NCBI GenBank assembly: GCA_012719125.1
Contig: JAAYAY010000311.1
Span: forward strand, 32,939 to 96,938
Reading direction: 5' to 3'
From: Planctomycetaceae bacterium
GTDB lineage: Bacteria > Planctomycetota > Planctomycetia > Pirellulales > Thermoguttaceae
DNA length: 64,000 bases
Shown here: positions 53,596 to 61,796 of the stretch, one piece after another
Layout of the letters: each line of letters begins with the position of its first letter
How positions within the stretch are numbered: position 1 is the first letter of the stretch
The notes under the pieces: model-generated
The model's input: the letters and a program-made list of their open reading frames with translations, nothing else
What the model was told of the DNA's origin: nothing
Databases searched by the model: none
Translations under genes and position numbers: made by a program

Positions 53596-54126
53596 CTACT
53601 TTTCTTGCTGGCAGAGGGGCGATTCGAACCATCGGGTGTCGCCCAGCACGACGGACGTCTCGACCTGGCGCTCGGGGATCGTCCAGTAGCGGCGGAGAAG
53701 ACGGTCCTTCTCCGCCGGGGTTACGAGCCGGAAACCGTATTTCTCGTAGAACCGAACGGCCCAGGTCGCGTCGGCCCACGTGCCGATGAGGGTGGGCGTC
53801 CCAATCTTCTCGAGGTGGACCTGGAGCAACTTGCCGCCGAGCCCCTTGCGGCGCTCGGTTGTGCGGACGTAGGCGTGGCGAATGAGCGTCACCTCGCCCA
53901 GATCCTGAACCCCCATCACGCCCAACAGCCGGCCGTCCTCTTCATAGCCCCAGAATACCACGCCGGCGTCCATCTCATGGCGCAACTCCTCGCGAGGCAT
54001 GTAGGGTTCTTTCCAGCGGTCGGCCGGAATCGCGCTGCGATACGCTTCGGCAGCGTCGTTGACAATCTCGTAGACGGTCTCGAATTCATCGTCTCGGCAG
54101 GGGCGGATCAAGGATGTGGTCTCCAT
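53596..54126 (-). CDS. GNAT-family N-acetyltransferase
   Basis: Acetyl-CoA-dependent acyltransferase of 176 residues. Motif A is VTLIRHAYVRTTERRKGLGG (about 78-97) with the RxxGxG/A pyrophosphate loop as RRKGLG, followed by LLQVHLEKIG and, in motif B, ATWAVRFYEKYGFRLV. Substrate unknown. Its last codons happen to contain GGTTCGAATC, a tRNA-like string that does not fold as a T-arm. A single-gene unit by spacing. Confidence 0.9.
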   Translation of the reverse strand: METTSLIRPCRDDEFETVYEIVNDAAEAYRSAIPADRWKEPYMPREELRHEMDAGVVFWGYEEDGRLLGVMGVQDLGEVTLIRHAYVRTTERRKGLGGKLLQVHLEKIGTPTLIGTWADATWAVRFYEKYGFRLVTPAEKDRLLRRYWTIPERQVETSVVLGDTRWFESPLCQQEK

Positions 54127-54197
54127 GATGGTGAGAGGGTGCCAAATAGCCTTGCGTGACTTGTGAAAACAGGGTCCAGACCGGGATAACCGCGTCG

Positions 54198-54329
54198 TCC
54201 GTCATTCCTTCAGCCGTCCTTCATTCCCGGCATCGTCCGTCATTCCCGCCCTCCCTTCCGTCATTCCCGCGAAGGCGGGAATCCAGGCACTCGGCACATC
54301 GTCTGGATTCCCGCCTTCGCGGGAATGAC
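54198..54329. repeat. Palindromic GTCATTCC repeat, copy 2, with extra half-sites
   Basis: A 70-bp inverted repeat at 54260-54329: GTCATTCCCGCGAAGGCGGG (54260-54279) and its reverse complement ending at 54329, extended inward by AATCCAG/CTGGATT, with a loop of about 16 nt. Just upstream, three more copies of the arm start occur in the same orientation, TCCGTCATTCC (54198), TCCTTCATTCCC (54218) and TCCGTCATTCCC (54236), as if nested or decayed copies. It lies between the fucosidase and GNAT genes. Confidence 0.85.
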
Positions 54330-54353
54330 CACCAAAAGGAATCACCCGCAAAC

Positions 54354-56060
54354 CTACTCCGCAGCGCCACCCAACTGAAACTCCCAGATCGTCGGCCCGT
54401 CGGTGGCTTTGAGGATGTTTAAGCGGAACCGCTGAGCGGTCACCGGCGCGACCGGGGTCGACCAATCCGGCCCCACGGTCTTGCCCTCGTAGAACGTCTT
54501 CCAACTCTCCCCGTCAAGATACTGCAGTTGGAACTCCTGGATGCGACGGTACTCGCCCGGTTCGTCGATCGAAACCCGCACTACCTCCCGGGGCCGGCCC
54601 AGGTCGACCTCCAGCCACGCCTCGCTTGTGCCGCTGTCGGTCGCCCAGCGTGTCTGCGAGTCGTCGTCCAAGGCCTTCTGCGGACCGTATTGCGAGTTCA
54701 TCTTCCGATAGACGTTTGATGCGGTCGTCTTCTTGCCGTAGGCCAGCGAGTCGCTGCGGTAGGCCACGTCGACCGGGGCAATGTCGAAGGCCGTGCCGTC
54801 CACCTTCAACTCGATGACCGTGGCCACCTCGTCGCGATCGCCGGCGGGCACGTCGACGGAAATCCCGCTTGCCGATTCCTGGAAATCCAGCGTACCGCCG
54901 CTGAGCAGCCTGGCCGAGGTGATCTTCTTCTCCACGGCCGGCAATTCGAGCGGGCCCTTTTTCGGCCAGTTCATCACGTACAGGTAGACGCGATTCTCCT
55001 TGCACGTCGAAGCACCCCATTTGCCCGGCTTGAAGGGTCCGCCCCGCGTGCCGTAGACGCCGTCGCCGTAGCGAGCCAGCCACTGGCCCATCTCCTTGAG
55101 CCGCTCCACCTGCCGATCCTCGATGCGGCCGTCGGGCATGGGCCCCACATTGAACAGCAGATTCCCGTCCCCGCCGACGACCTGCAGCAGGGTCTGAATG
55201 CACTGTTTGCGGGATTTCATCGTGTCGCCCGGTTTCCAGGCCCACTGGCGGCAGATCGTCATGCAGGTTTCCCAGGGGCGGTCCCGCATGAAACCGCCCA
55301 CACGCTGCTCGGGCGTGTCGTGATCGGCCGGCAGCCCGCAACGGTTGTTGATGATGATGCCCGGCTGAAGCCGCCGGATTGCCGGCAATAGCCGGCCTGC
55401 ATCCCAGTCTTCCGCCTTCCCGCCGAGCCCGTCGAACCACAGAATGTCGACCTTCCCGTAGTTGGTCAGCAGTTCCTCAATCTGGCCGTGCATGTAGTTG
55501 ATGTACTGCCCGTGGCGCTCGCCGTTGCGGTAGTTCGCATCGTGCCAATCGGGCGGCGAATAGTACCAGCCCAGTGGAAGGTTCGCCGCGTGGCACGCGT
55601 CGGCCAACTGCACCGCGATGTCCTTCCCATAGGGCGACTCCCGGCTGGTGATCTTGTAGTCGGTCAGCTTGCTGTCGAAATTGCAGAACCCGTCGTGGTG
55701 CTTGGTCGTGAACACCAGGTACCGCATCCCGGCCTCCTTGGCGATGGCCACCCACTCGTCGGCGTCGAACTTGACCGGATTGAACTCCTTGTAGAGGTTG
55801 TCGTAGATCTCGACGGGAGTCTCCGTGCCCTGTCCCGTCCGATGTCCGCGGCGCTCTCCGCCCCGCGACCAGCCGATTTCCCGCCCGGTCAGCGACACCG
55901 GCCCCCAGTGAACGAACAGCCCGAACCGCATCTCGCGCCACTTCTCAATGGCTTGGGGCGGCGCCCCGCTGTCTTCCGTCGGTTTCGCAGGTTCCCCGGC
56001 CACAGCCGTGATACCCACCAGAGAAGTAATCAGCACCGAAACGATTGTCCACTTATTCAT
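54354..56060 (-). CDS. Secreted alpha-L-fucosidase (GH29) with F5/8 type C domain
   Basis: Exported glycoside hydrolase of 568 residues with signal peptide MNKWTIVSVLITSLVGITAV. The GH29 barrel has KWREMRFGLFVHWGPVSLTG, AKEAGMRYLVFTTKHHDGFC, GWYYSPPDWH and the nucleophile motif VDILWFDGLGG (Asp), then GNLLFNVGPMPDGRI. Residues about 350-430 form a C-terminal beta-sandwich, and residues about 440-568 are a discoidin (F5/8 C) carbohydrate-binding domain with ASNVYRKMNSQYGPQKALDD and TRWATDSG. It probably releases fucose from algal or host glycans. AAGGGGG precedes the ATG. Confidence 0.92.
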   Translation of the reverse strand: MNKWTIVSVLITSLVGITAVAGEPAKPTEDSGAPPQAIEKWREMRFGLFVHWGPVSLTGREIGWSRGGERRGHRTGQGTETPVEIYDNLYKEFNPVKFDADEWVAIAKEAGMRYLVFTTKHHDGFCNFDSKLTDYKITSRESPYGKDIAVQLADACHAANLPLGWYYSPPDWHDANYRNGERHGQYINYMHGQIEELLTNYGKVDILWFDGLGGKAEDWDAGRLLPAIRRLQPGIIINNRCGLPADHDTPEQRVGGFMRDRPWETCMTICRQWAWKPGDTMKSRKQCIQTLLQVVGGDGNLLFNVGPMPDGRIEDRQVERLKEMGQWLARYGDGVYGTRGGPFKPGKWGASTCKENRVYLYVMNWPKKGPLELPAVEKKITSARLLSGGTLDFQESASGISVDVPAGDRDEVATVIELKVDGTAFDIAPVDVAYRSDSLAYGKKTTASNVYRKMNSQYGPQKALDDDSQTRWATDSGTSEAWLEVDLGRPREVVRVSIDEPGEYRRIQEFQLQYLDGESWKTFYEGKTVGPDWSTPVAPVTAQRFRLNILKATDGPTIWEFQLGGAAE

Positions 56061-56217
56061 GACGTCCCCCTTGGGTCAAGCGAACCTCTACAGACTGTCT
56101 TCCTGCACACGCCGCCCAGCGGTGCTGCCTTTCTGCCGGCGACACGTTCGGACGCCCGCCATTTTCGTTGGAACGGTTCCGCTTGTCCATCCGCCCGGCA
56201 GCAGGAATAATGTCACC

Positions 56218-57093
56218 ATGCGCTACCACGGAACCGTCATCCGGCCGCCCAGCGAGGCCGAAAGCTATCTGCTCCAGATCACCTACGGTTGTTCCCACAA
56301 CCGCTGCACCTTCTGTGGAACCTACGCCGACAAGCCTTTCCAGGTGCGCCCTGTCGACGAGGTGCTGGAAGACATCGCCCTGGCCTCGCGGCGGATTCCC
56401 GACGTGCGGCGGGTCTTCCTTTGCGACGGAAACGCCCTGGTTCTCGACATGGAACGGCTCTCCACGGTCCTCGACGCCCTGAACGCCGCCTTCCCGCTGC
56501 TCCGCCGCATCAGCATCTATGCCAACGCCCGCGACATCCTCGCCAAGTCGGAAAGCGACCTGGCAGTGCTTCGCGAAAAGGGCCTCGAACTGATCTATCT
56601 CGGCCTGGAAAGCGGGTGCGACGAGGTGCTTCGACGGGTCGACAAGGGAGCCACTGCCGCCGACATGATCGCCGCGGTCAACCGGGCGAAGCGGGCCGGC
56701 ATGCGTGTCTCCGTGATCGCCCTCCTCGGCCTCGGAGGAACCGAACTCTCCGACCGGCACGCCGACGGCACGGCCGAAGCGGTCAATGCCATGGACCCTC
56801 AGTATCTCTCGATGCTCACCCTGATGCTCGTCCCCGGCACGCCGCTCCACCGCCAGTGGCAGGCGGGCGAGTTCCACCTCCCCGAACCGGAAGCCCTGCT
56901 CGGCGAACTGCGGCGGGTGATCGCCGGTACCGAAGGCCTCACTCGCTGTGTCTTCCGAACCAACCACGCCTCGAACTACGTGCCCCTGGCCGGCACCCTC
57001 TCCCGCGACAAACCGCGGCTCCTCGATACCCTCGATGCGGCCCTCGCCCGCGGAAAGAAGGCATTTCGCCCGGAAGCGTGGAGGGCCTTGTAG
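56218..57093 (+). CDS. Radical SAM protein with CX4CX2C cluster motif
   Basis: Cytoplasmic radical SAM enzyme of 291 residues from the ATG at 56218. The 4Fe-4S motif is YGCSHNRCTFCGTY (about residues 22-35), that is CX4CX2C rather than the canonical CX3CX2C. Further family features: VFLCDGNALVLDMERL, EKGLELIYLGLESGCDEVLR and LMLVPGTPLHRQW. I recall related proteins with GCSHNKCTFC of unknown reaction. No SPASM or B12 domain is present. An in-frame extension upstream overlapping the fucosidase gene is rejected. Confidence 0.85.
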   Translation: MRYHGTVIRPPSEAESYLLQITYGCSHNRCTFCGTYADKPFQVRPVDEVLEDIALASRRIPDVRRVFLCDGNALVLDMERLSTVLDALNAAFPLLRRISIYANARDILAKSESDLAVLREKGLELIYLGLESGCDEVLRRVDKGATAADMIAAVNRAKRAGMRVSVIALLGLGGTELSDRHADGTAEAVNAMDPQYLSMLTLMLVPGTPLHRQWQAGEFHLPEPEALLGELRRVIAGTEGLTRCVFRTNHASNYVPLAGTLSRDKPRLLDTLDAALARGKKAFRPEAWRAL

Positions 57094-57209
57094 TTGAGAT
57101 CCGAAACACAAAGCCTCGTGGCCCGTGCGTGGCATCGCTGTTGCCGACACGTTAGAATTGAAATTGCCAATCCAACGATCCCCTCTACCCCCGCCGAGAC
57201 CCGCTCCCC

Positions 57210-58157
57210 ATGAAAACACACAAGACCCTCCTGCTTGCCTCAGTACTTCTGTTCGTTGCCGGTTTCCTCCCAGCCGCCGAGCCCTTCTCCGTCGTCGTCC
57301 TTCCCGACACCCAGAACTACGCCGAGAAATTTCCCGACACCTACCTGGCGCAGACGCAGTGGATTCGCGACAACGTGGAAAAGGAGAACATCAAGTTCGT
57401 CATGCACCTGGGCGACATCGTCCAGCATCACAACCAGTCCGAGGAGCAGTGGCAGGTGGCCGATCGTGCCCACCGCCTGCTCGACGGCGTCGTTCCCTAC
57501 AGCGTGCTGCCCGGCAATCACGACCTCGAGTACAAGGACAAAGTCTACTCTCGCGAAACGAAGTTCTATAACAAGTACTTCGGCCCCCAGCGTTTTGCCG
57601 ATTGCCCCTGGTACGGCGGCCACTGGGGGAAAACCAACGACAACAACTTCTGCACCTTCGAGGCCGGCGGGATGAAGTTCCTCGTCATCAGCCTCGAATA
57701 CGCCCCGCGCGACGAAGTCCTCACCTGGGCCACCGGCGTCGCCGCCGCCCATCCCGACCACCGCGTCCTCGCGGCCACCCACTGCTACATGCGCCCCGCG
57801 GGACGCGACTCCCAGACCGGCGGAACACTCGGCAACTCGGGCGACGGCATCTGGGAGAAGTTCGTCCGCCGCTCGCCCAACGTGTTCCTCGTCACCAGCG
57901 GCCACGTGCTCGGCGTCGGACGCCAGGTGAGCACCAACGACGCCGGCCTGCCCGTCCACGAAACCCTCGTCGACTACCAGGGCCTTCCCAACGGCGGCAA
58001 CGGCTGGCTCCGCATCATGCGTTTCGTGCCCGACGAGAACAAGATCGAGATCCGCGCCTACTCGCCCCTCTTGAACGAAACCATGGACAGCGACGGCCAC
58101 ACCTTCACCCTCGACTACAACATGACGCCCCAGGCTGCTCTGAAGAAAGCCGGGTGA
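57210..58157 (+). CDS. Secreted calcineurin-like metallophosphoesterase
   Basis: Exported protein of 315 residues with signal peptide MKTHKTLLLASVLLFVAGFL, cleaved near PAAE. Metal-binding motifs of the family are visible: VVLPDTQNYA (first motif with Gln in place of the usual His), FVMHLGDIVQHHN, VLPGNHDLEY, LAATHCYM and TSGHVLGVG. Probably a phosphodiesterase or phosphatase acting outside the cytoplasm; substrate unknown. Confidence 0.88.
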   Translation: MKTHKTLLLASVLLFVAGFLPAAEPFSVVVLPDTQNYAEKFPDTYLAQTQWIRDNVEKENIKFVMHLGDIVQHHNQSEEQWQVADRAHRLLDGVVPYSVLPGNHDLEYKDKVYSRETKFYNKYFGPQRFADCPWYGGHWGKTNDNNFCTFEAGGMKFLVISLEYAPRDEVLTWATGVAAAHPDHRVLAATHCYMRPAGRDSQTGGTLGNSGDGIWEKFVRRSPNVFLVTSGHVLGVGRQVSTNDAGLPVHETLVDYQGLPNGGNGWLRIMRFVPDENKIEIRAYSPLLNETMDSDGHTFTLDYNMTPQAALKKAG

Positions 58158-58290
58158 CCGGCACATGTAGGGTGGTGCCAAAGCGGGCCAACGCGTTCGA
58201 GTTCCGAATCATCGTGAAACGTACCAACGGCAGAGACGCCCTAAAGGCCGATCCGGGGAGCGGCGGCCCACCGGATTCCGCTGCCTAAGG

Positions 58291-58355
58291 AATTCCCTTG
58301 TTGTCCATTCCCTTGTCGAAGAGCTATTGACAAAGGAATGGACGACAGGGGAATT
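58291..58355. repeat. 27-bp hairpin repeat
   Basis: Arms 58291-58317 and 58329-58355 pair with three mismatches around an 11-nt loop. The right arm begins GACAAAGGAATGGACGACAG. It fills much of the 308-bp gap between the phosphoesterase and the next gene. The preceding 58165-58287 holds no gene; GTAGGGTGGTGCC and GCGGCCCACC near its ends resemble another dispersed repeat. No clean T tract follows the hairpin, so it is called a repeat, not a terminator. Confidence 0.7.
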
Positions 58356-58465
58356 GTCTTCTTCAGACGCACTGGCGTGGCTTGACCTCCTGGGGTAATG
58401 TGGGTAGGCTCTACCTTAGCAAGGCGTTCACGACACCTCTTCGTTTCATTGTAGTCGCTGGCCCA

Positions 58466-58957
58466 ATGCCAAGGTCTGCCAATTCCATCGGCGATTCTCC
58501 TGCTCCGGTCCTTCCGCTGCAATTCCGTCTCCGCCAAGGGTTCATCGTAATGACGGGTGTTGCACTTGGCTGCGGCCTCGTTGCCTGGCTGGGTTCCGCA
58601 TGCCTTCTGCTCCTGTCTGTGGCATGTGGACCAACCGTCACGTTTCTGACTCTGAATCGCACCGGTGGGGAATGCCGCGGCCTGGCAGTCATCCTTGGGG
58701 CGTCAGTCCAGGCGTTGTTGATCGGAGGTGTGCTGTTCGTGTACGAAGTGCTGCCGGCCATCTTTGCGAATGCTCCAGCCAACCACCTGCTTGACCTGTT
58801 GATCGCACCGATCAATTTCGGACTGGTTGGCGGCGTGCTAAGTTTGGTTGTGTCGCTTCCGCTGATAGGCCTGTGGCAAGCCGTGCATGGGAGCCGGCAG
58901 CCAACGCCCGATATCAAGGAGAGCCGGCTGCCGGAACCGCCTGATCCCGCTCCCTAA
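58466..58957 (+). CDS. Small membrane protein of unknown function
   Basis: 163-residue protein. The ATG at 58466 gives MPRSANSIGDSPAPVLPLQF, then four hydrophobic segments: VMTGVALGCGLVAWLGSACL, a following LLLLSVACGPTVTFL, VILGASVQALLIGGVLFVYE, and FGLVGGVLSLVVSLPLIGLW. The C-terminal tail is Pro/Glu-rich. The FRLRQGFIVMTGVALG start resembles the many small membrane proteins of planctomycetes that begin with a FSLRTLLI-like segment. No function can be proposed. An ATG at 58382 would extend the start. Confidence 0.6.
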   Translation: MPRSANSIGDSPAPVLPLQFRLRQGFIVMTGVALGCGLVAWLGSACLLLLSVACGPTVTFLTLNRTGGECRGLAVILGASVQALLIGGVLFVYEVLPAIFANAPANHLLDLLIAPINFGLVGGVLSLVVSLPLIGLWQAVHGSRQPTPDIKESRLPEPPDPAP

Positions 58958-59092
58958 CCGCTTTCCGCTCTCCACTTTCCGCTTTCCACCGCCCTCTTTG
59001 CGTCCCGCTCTGCCGTCCGGTAGAATTGGGGCTTGCCCATACCGGGCTCCCCACACGACATTCAGCACCCACGATCTATCAAGGAGCGGAAC

Positions 59093-60670
59093 ATGAAACG
59101 GCGTTTTCAAGTCCTGTCGTTGGCGGCACTGGCTGCCGTACTGCTGGCGGCCCCGGCCATGGCGGCCGATGAGGAAGGCTTCAAACCGATCTTCAACGGC
59201 GAGAACCTCGACGGCTGGGACGGCAATCCCAAATGGTGGTCCGTCGAAGACGGGGCCATCACCGGCACCACCGATCCCGACCAACCCCTCGAGTACAACG
59301 AGTTCTGCATCTGGCGAGAGGGCGAACTCGACGACTTCGTCCTCCGATTCAAGTACCGCCTGATCGGCGGCAACTCGGGCGTCCAGTACCGCAGCTTCGA
59401 CGCGGCCAAGAAGTGGTCCGTCGGCGGCTACCAGGGCGACTTCGCCTCCAACGAGAAGTACACCGGCATCCTCTACGGCGAGCAGTTCAGGGACATCCTC
59501 GCCCTCCGCGGCCAGAAGGTCGTCATCGGCTCCGATCACAAGCCCAAGGTGGTCGAACAGTTCGGCGACGAGGCCGAACTGCAGAAGTACATCAACATGG
59601 ACGGCTGGAACGACTACGAGGTGACCTTCAAGGGCTTTACGGTCACCCACGTGATCAACGGCCACAAGATGATCGAAGCCACCGACGAGGACGTCGAAAA
59701 ACGCCGCCGCAGCGGCATCCTCGCCTTCCAGATCCACCGTATCCCTCGCGGCGAAACGATGAAAGTGCAGGTCAAAGACGTTCGCCTCAAACGGCTCCCC
59801 ATGGAAGACACAAAGAAGATCGTTCTCATCGCCGGTCCCAAAAGCCACGGCTACGGCGGCCACGAACACAATGCCGGCTGCCTCCTGCTGGCCAAGCTGA
59901 TCAACGAAAACATCCCCGGCGCCTACGCCACCGTCTACCAGAACGGCTGGCCCAAGGATCCGACGGCCTTGGATAACGCCGACTCGGTCGTGATGTTCTG
60001 CGACGGCGGCGCCCGGCACGTCGCCATGCCCCACCTCGAAGAACTGAACGCCCTCGCCAAGAAGGGCGTCGGCATCGCCTGTCTCCACTACGGCGTCGAG
60101 ATTCCCAAGGGTGAGCCGGGCAACGCCATGCTCGGCTGGACCGGCGGCTACTTCGAGACCGACTGGTCGGTCAACCCGCACTTTAAGGCCGAGTTCAAGG
60201 AGTTTCCGCGGCACCAGGTCGCCAATGGCCTCAAGCCCTTTACCATCGACGATGAGTGGTACTACCACATGCGGTTCCAGCCCGACATGAAGGGCGTGAC
60301 CCCGATTCTCACCGCCATTCCGCCCGACAGCACTCGCGAGCGGCCCGACGGAGAGCACAGCAACAACCCGACCGTCCGTTCCCGCAAGGGCATGCCCGAG
60401 CATTTGGCCTGGGCCTACGAGCGACCGGGCGGCGGCCGGGGCTTCGGCTTCACCGGCGGCCACTGGCACTGGAACTGGGCCTGCGACAGCTTCCGCAAGT
60501 GCGTCGTCAACGGCATCCTCTGGACCGCCGGGTTCGATATTCCTGAAACGGGATTCGACACCCCCCGCCCCACCATGGACGAACTCCTCAAGAACCAGGA
60601 CTTCGAGCCGGATAAGAAGTTCAACCGGGAAGAGTGGGAGAAGAAGATCGAGGAGTGGAACGCTCAATAG
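59093..60670 (+). CDS. Secreted DUF1080 (3-keto-glycoside hydrolase) fused to ThuA-like domain
   Basis: Exported protein of 525 residues; ATG at 59093 with AAGGAG 6 nt upstream and a signal peptide ending PAMAA. Residues about 28-240 are a DUF1080 concanavalin-like domain: GFKPIFNGENLDGWDG, WWSVEDGAITG, FVLRFKYRLIGGNSGVQYRS and HVINGHKMIEATDED. Residues about 250-500 are ThuA-like (class I glutamine amidotransferase fold): VLIAGPKSHGYGGHEHNAGC, ADSVVMFCDGG, GVGIACLHYGVE and FTGGHWHWNWACDSFRK. DUF1080 members hydrolyse 3-ketodisaccharides, and ThuA proteins act in trehalose/keto-sugar use, so one carbohydrate pathway is likely. Confidence 0.92.
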   Translation: MKRRFQVLSLAALAAVLLAAPAMAADEEGFKPIFNGENLDGWDGNPKWWSVEDGAITGTTDPDQPLEYNEFCIWREGELDDFVLRFKYRLIGGNSGVQYRSFDAAKKWSVGGYQGDFASNEKYTGILYGEQFRDILALRGQKVVIGSDHKPKVVEQFGDEAELQKYINMDGWNDYEVTFKGFTVTHVINGHKMIEATDEDVEKRRRSGILAFQIHRIPRGETMKVQVKDVRLKRLPMEDTKKIVLIAGPKSHGYGGHEHNAGCLLLAKLINENIPGAYATVYQNGWPKDPTALDNADSVVMFCDGGARHVAMPHLEELNALAKKGVGIACLHYGVEIPKGEPGNAMLGWTGGYFETDWSVNPHFKAEFKEFPRHQVANGLKPFTIDDEWYYHMRFQPDMKGVTPILTAIPPDSTRERPDGEHSNNPTVRSRKGMPEHLAWAYERPGGGRGFGFTGGHWHWNWACDSFRKCVVNGILWTAGFDIPETGFDTPRPTMDELLKNQDFEPDKKFNREEWEKKIEEWNAQ

Positions 60671-60702
60671 CAATTCCCCCCACTCCCGGTCGAACGAAAG
60701 CC

Positions 60703-60731
60703 CCCCTCCCCGGCGAAACGCAGGGGAGGGG
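60703..60731. repeat. G/C hairpin after the DUF1080-ThuA gene
   Basis: CCCCTCCCC (60703-60711) and GGGGAGGGG (60723-60731) are exact complements around an 11-nt loop, 33 nt after the stop codon. There is no T tract, so it may be a dispersed repeat or a message-end stem rather than an intrinsic terminator. Confidence 0.6.
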
Positions 60732-60794
60732 CACGGTGGAAGCGACTCGGCGTTCGACGTGACTTTGTCCCCGCAAACCTTGAGGTATCGCTCG

Positions 60795-61796
60795 ATGACC
60801 CGTTTCCACGCCATCGGTGGTCTCTTCCTAGCCCTCCTCTCGATCGGCTGCCAGCCGGCCCCCACGCCGCAGCCTCCAGCAGGCGTGGAGACGCCGCCAC
60901 CGGCGGTTGAGACTCCGCCACCGGCGGCCGAAACGCCCGAACCGGCGACGGAGGTTGCGGCCCCCGTCACCGTGGACGACGTCGCCGCCTGGGCCGAGAA
61001 GTCGGGTGCCGATGTCAAGACCGACGCGGAAGGCCACCTCGTCCTTCTCGACTTCAGCAAGGCAGCGATCACCGACGACGACATGCAGCGTCTTGCCGGC
61101 CAGGAATATCTCAAGGAGGTGCGTCTCGGTGGTAGCCCAATCGGCGACGCCAGCCTGAAGGTCCTCTCCGAATTGCCGCGACTGGCAACGCTCAAGATCG
61201 ACGGCACTAAGGTCACCGACGAGGGCCTCAAGCACCTGGCTGCCATGAAAGGACTGGAAGGACTCTACGTGGGCGACACGGCCGTCACCGACGCCGGAGC
61301 CGCCCATCTGGCCGGCCTGGAATCGCTCAAACGCCTCCGCCTCTCGAAGACGAAGATCGGCGACGCGGCCTTGGAGAAACTGGCCGCCTGCCCGAATCTG
61401 GAAGACCTCGACGTCAGCGAGACGGGCGTCGCCGACGCCGGAGTGACCGCCCTGGCCGCCTGCAAGAAGCTCAAGAAACTGAACCTCTACACGACCGGCA
61501 CCACCGATGCCGCCCTCGACGCCGTCGCCCAAATCCCGTCGCTCGAGTGGCTCAACCTCGATCAGACCAAGGTCACCGACGCAGGAGTTCCCAAGCTGGA
61601 GCCCCTCGCCAACCTGACGTTTCTCCACCTGGGCCGCACCACGGTCGGCGATGCTGCTATCCCGTCTCTGTTGAAGTTCAAGAAGCTGAAGACGCTCCAC
61701 GTCACGCGCACGAAAGTGACCGAGGAAGGTGCGAAGAAGCTGGCCGAGGCCCTGCCCGATTGCGAAGTACTGTCCGGCGATCCGGAACAGAAATAG
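60795..61796 (+). CDS. Leucine-rich-repeat lipoprotein
   Basis: Predicted lipoprotein of 333 residues. The ATG at 60795 gives MTRFHAIGGLFLALLSIGCQ, a signal peptide with lipobox-like LSIGC. A Pro/Thr/Glu-rich linker follows (20-55). From about residue 85 there are seven or eight LRRs of about 24 residues with the pattern LxxLxLxxTxVTDAGLxxL, for example LYVGDTAVTDAGAAHLAGLE. These belong to the cysteine-containing/BspA-adjacent bacterial LRR type common in planctomycetes. Likely a protein-binding surface protein; ligand unknown. Confidence 0.88.
   Translation: MTRFHAIGGLFLALLSIGCQPAPTPQPPAGVETPPPAVETPPPAAETPEPATEVAAPVTVDDVAAWAEKSGADVKTDAEGHLVLLDFSKAAITDDDMQRLAGQEYLKEVRLGGSPIGDASLKVLSELPRLATLKIDGTKVTDEGLKHLAAMKGLEGLYVGDTAVTDAGAAHLAGLESLKRLRLSKTKIGDAALEKLAACPNLEDLDVSETGVADAGVTALAACKKLKKLNLYTTGTTDAALDAVAQIPSLEWLNLDQTKVTDAGVPKLEPLANLTFLHLGRTTVGDAAIPSLLKFKKLKTLHVTRTKVTEEGAKKLAEALPDCEVLSGDPEQK

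Noticed and set aside
53600..53640. GGTTCGAATC on the minus strand looks like a tRNA T-arm
   Set aside because: The flanks do not pair as a T-stem, no acceptor or anticodon arm is present, and the bases code the C-terminus of the GNAT protein.
54198..54329. Short repeated GTCATTCC units as a CRISPR array
   Set aside because: Units are only 9-12 bp, spacing is irregular, and the set merges into a palindromic element; no cas genes.
58838..61246. 802-codon open frame on the minus strand over the DUF1080-ThuA gene
   Set aside because: Antisense shadow; the plus-strand product has signal peptide, domains and ribosome binding site.
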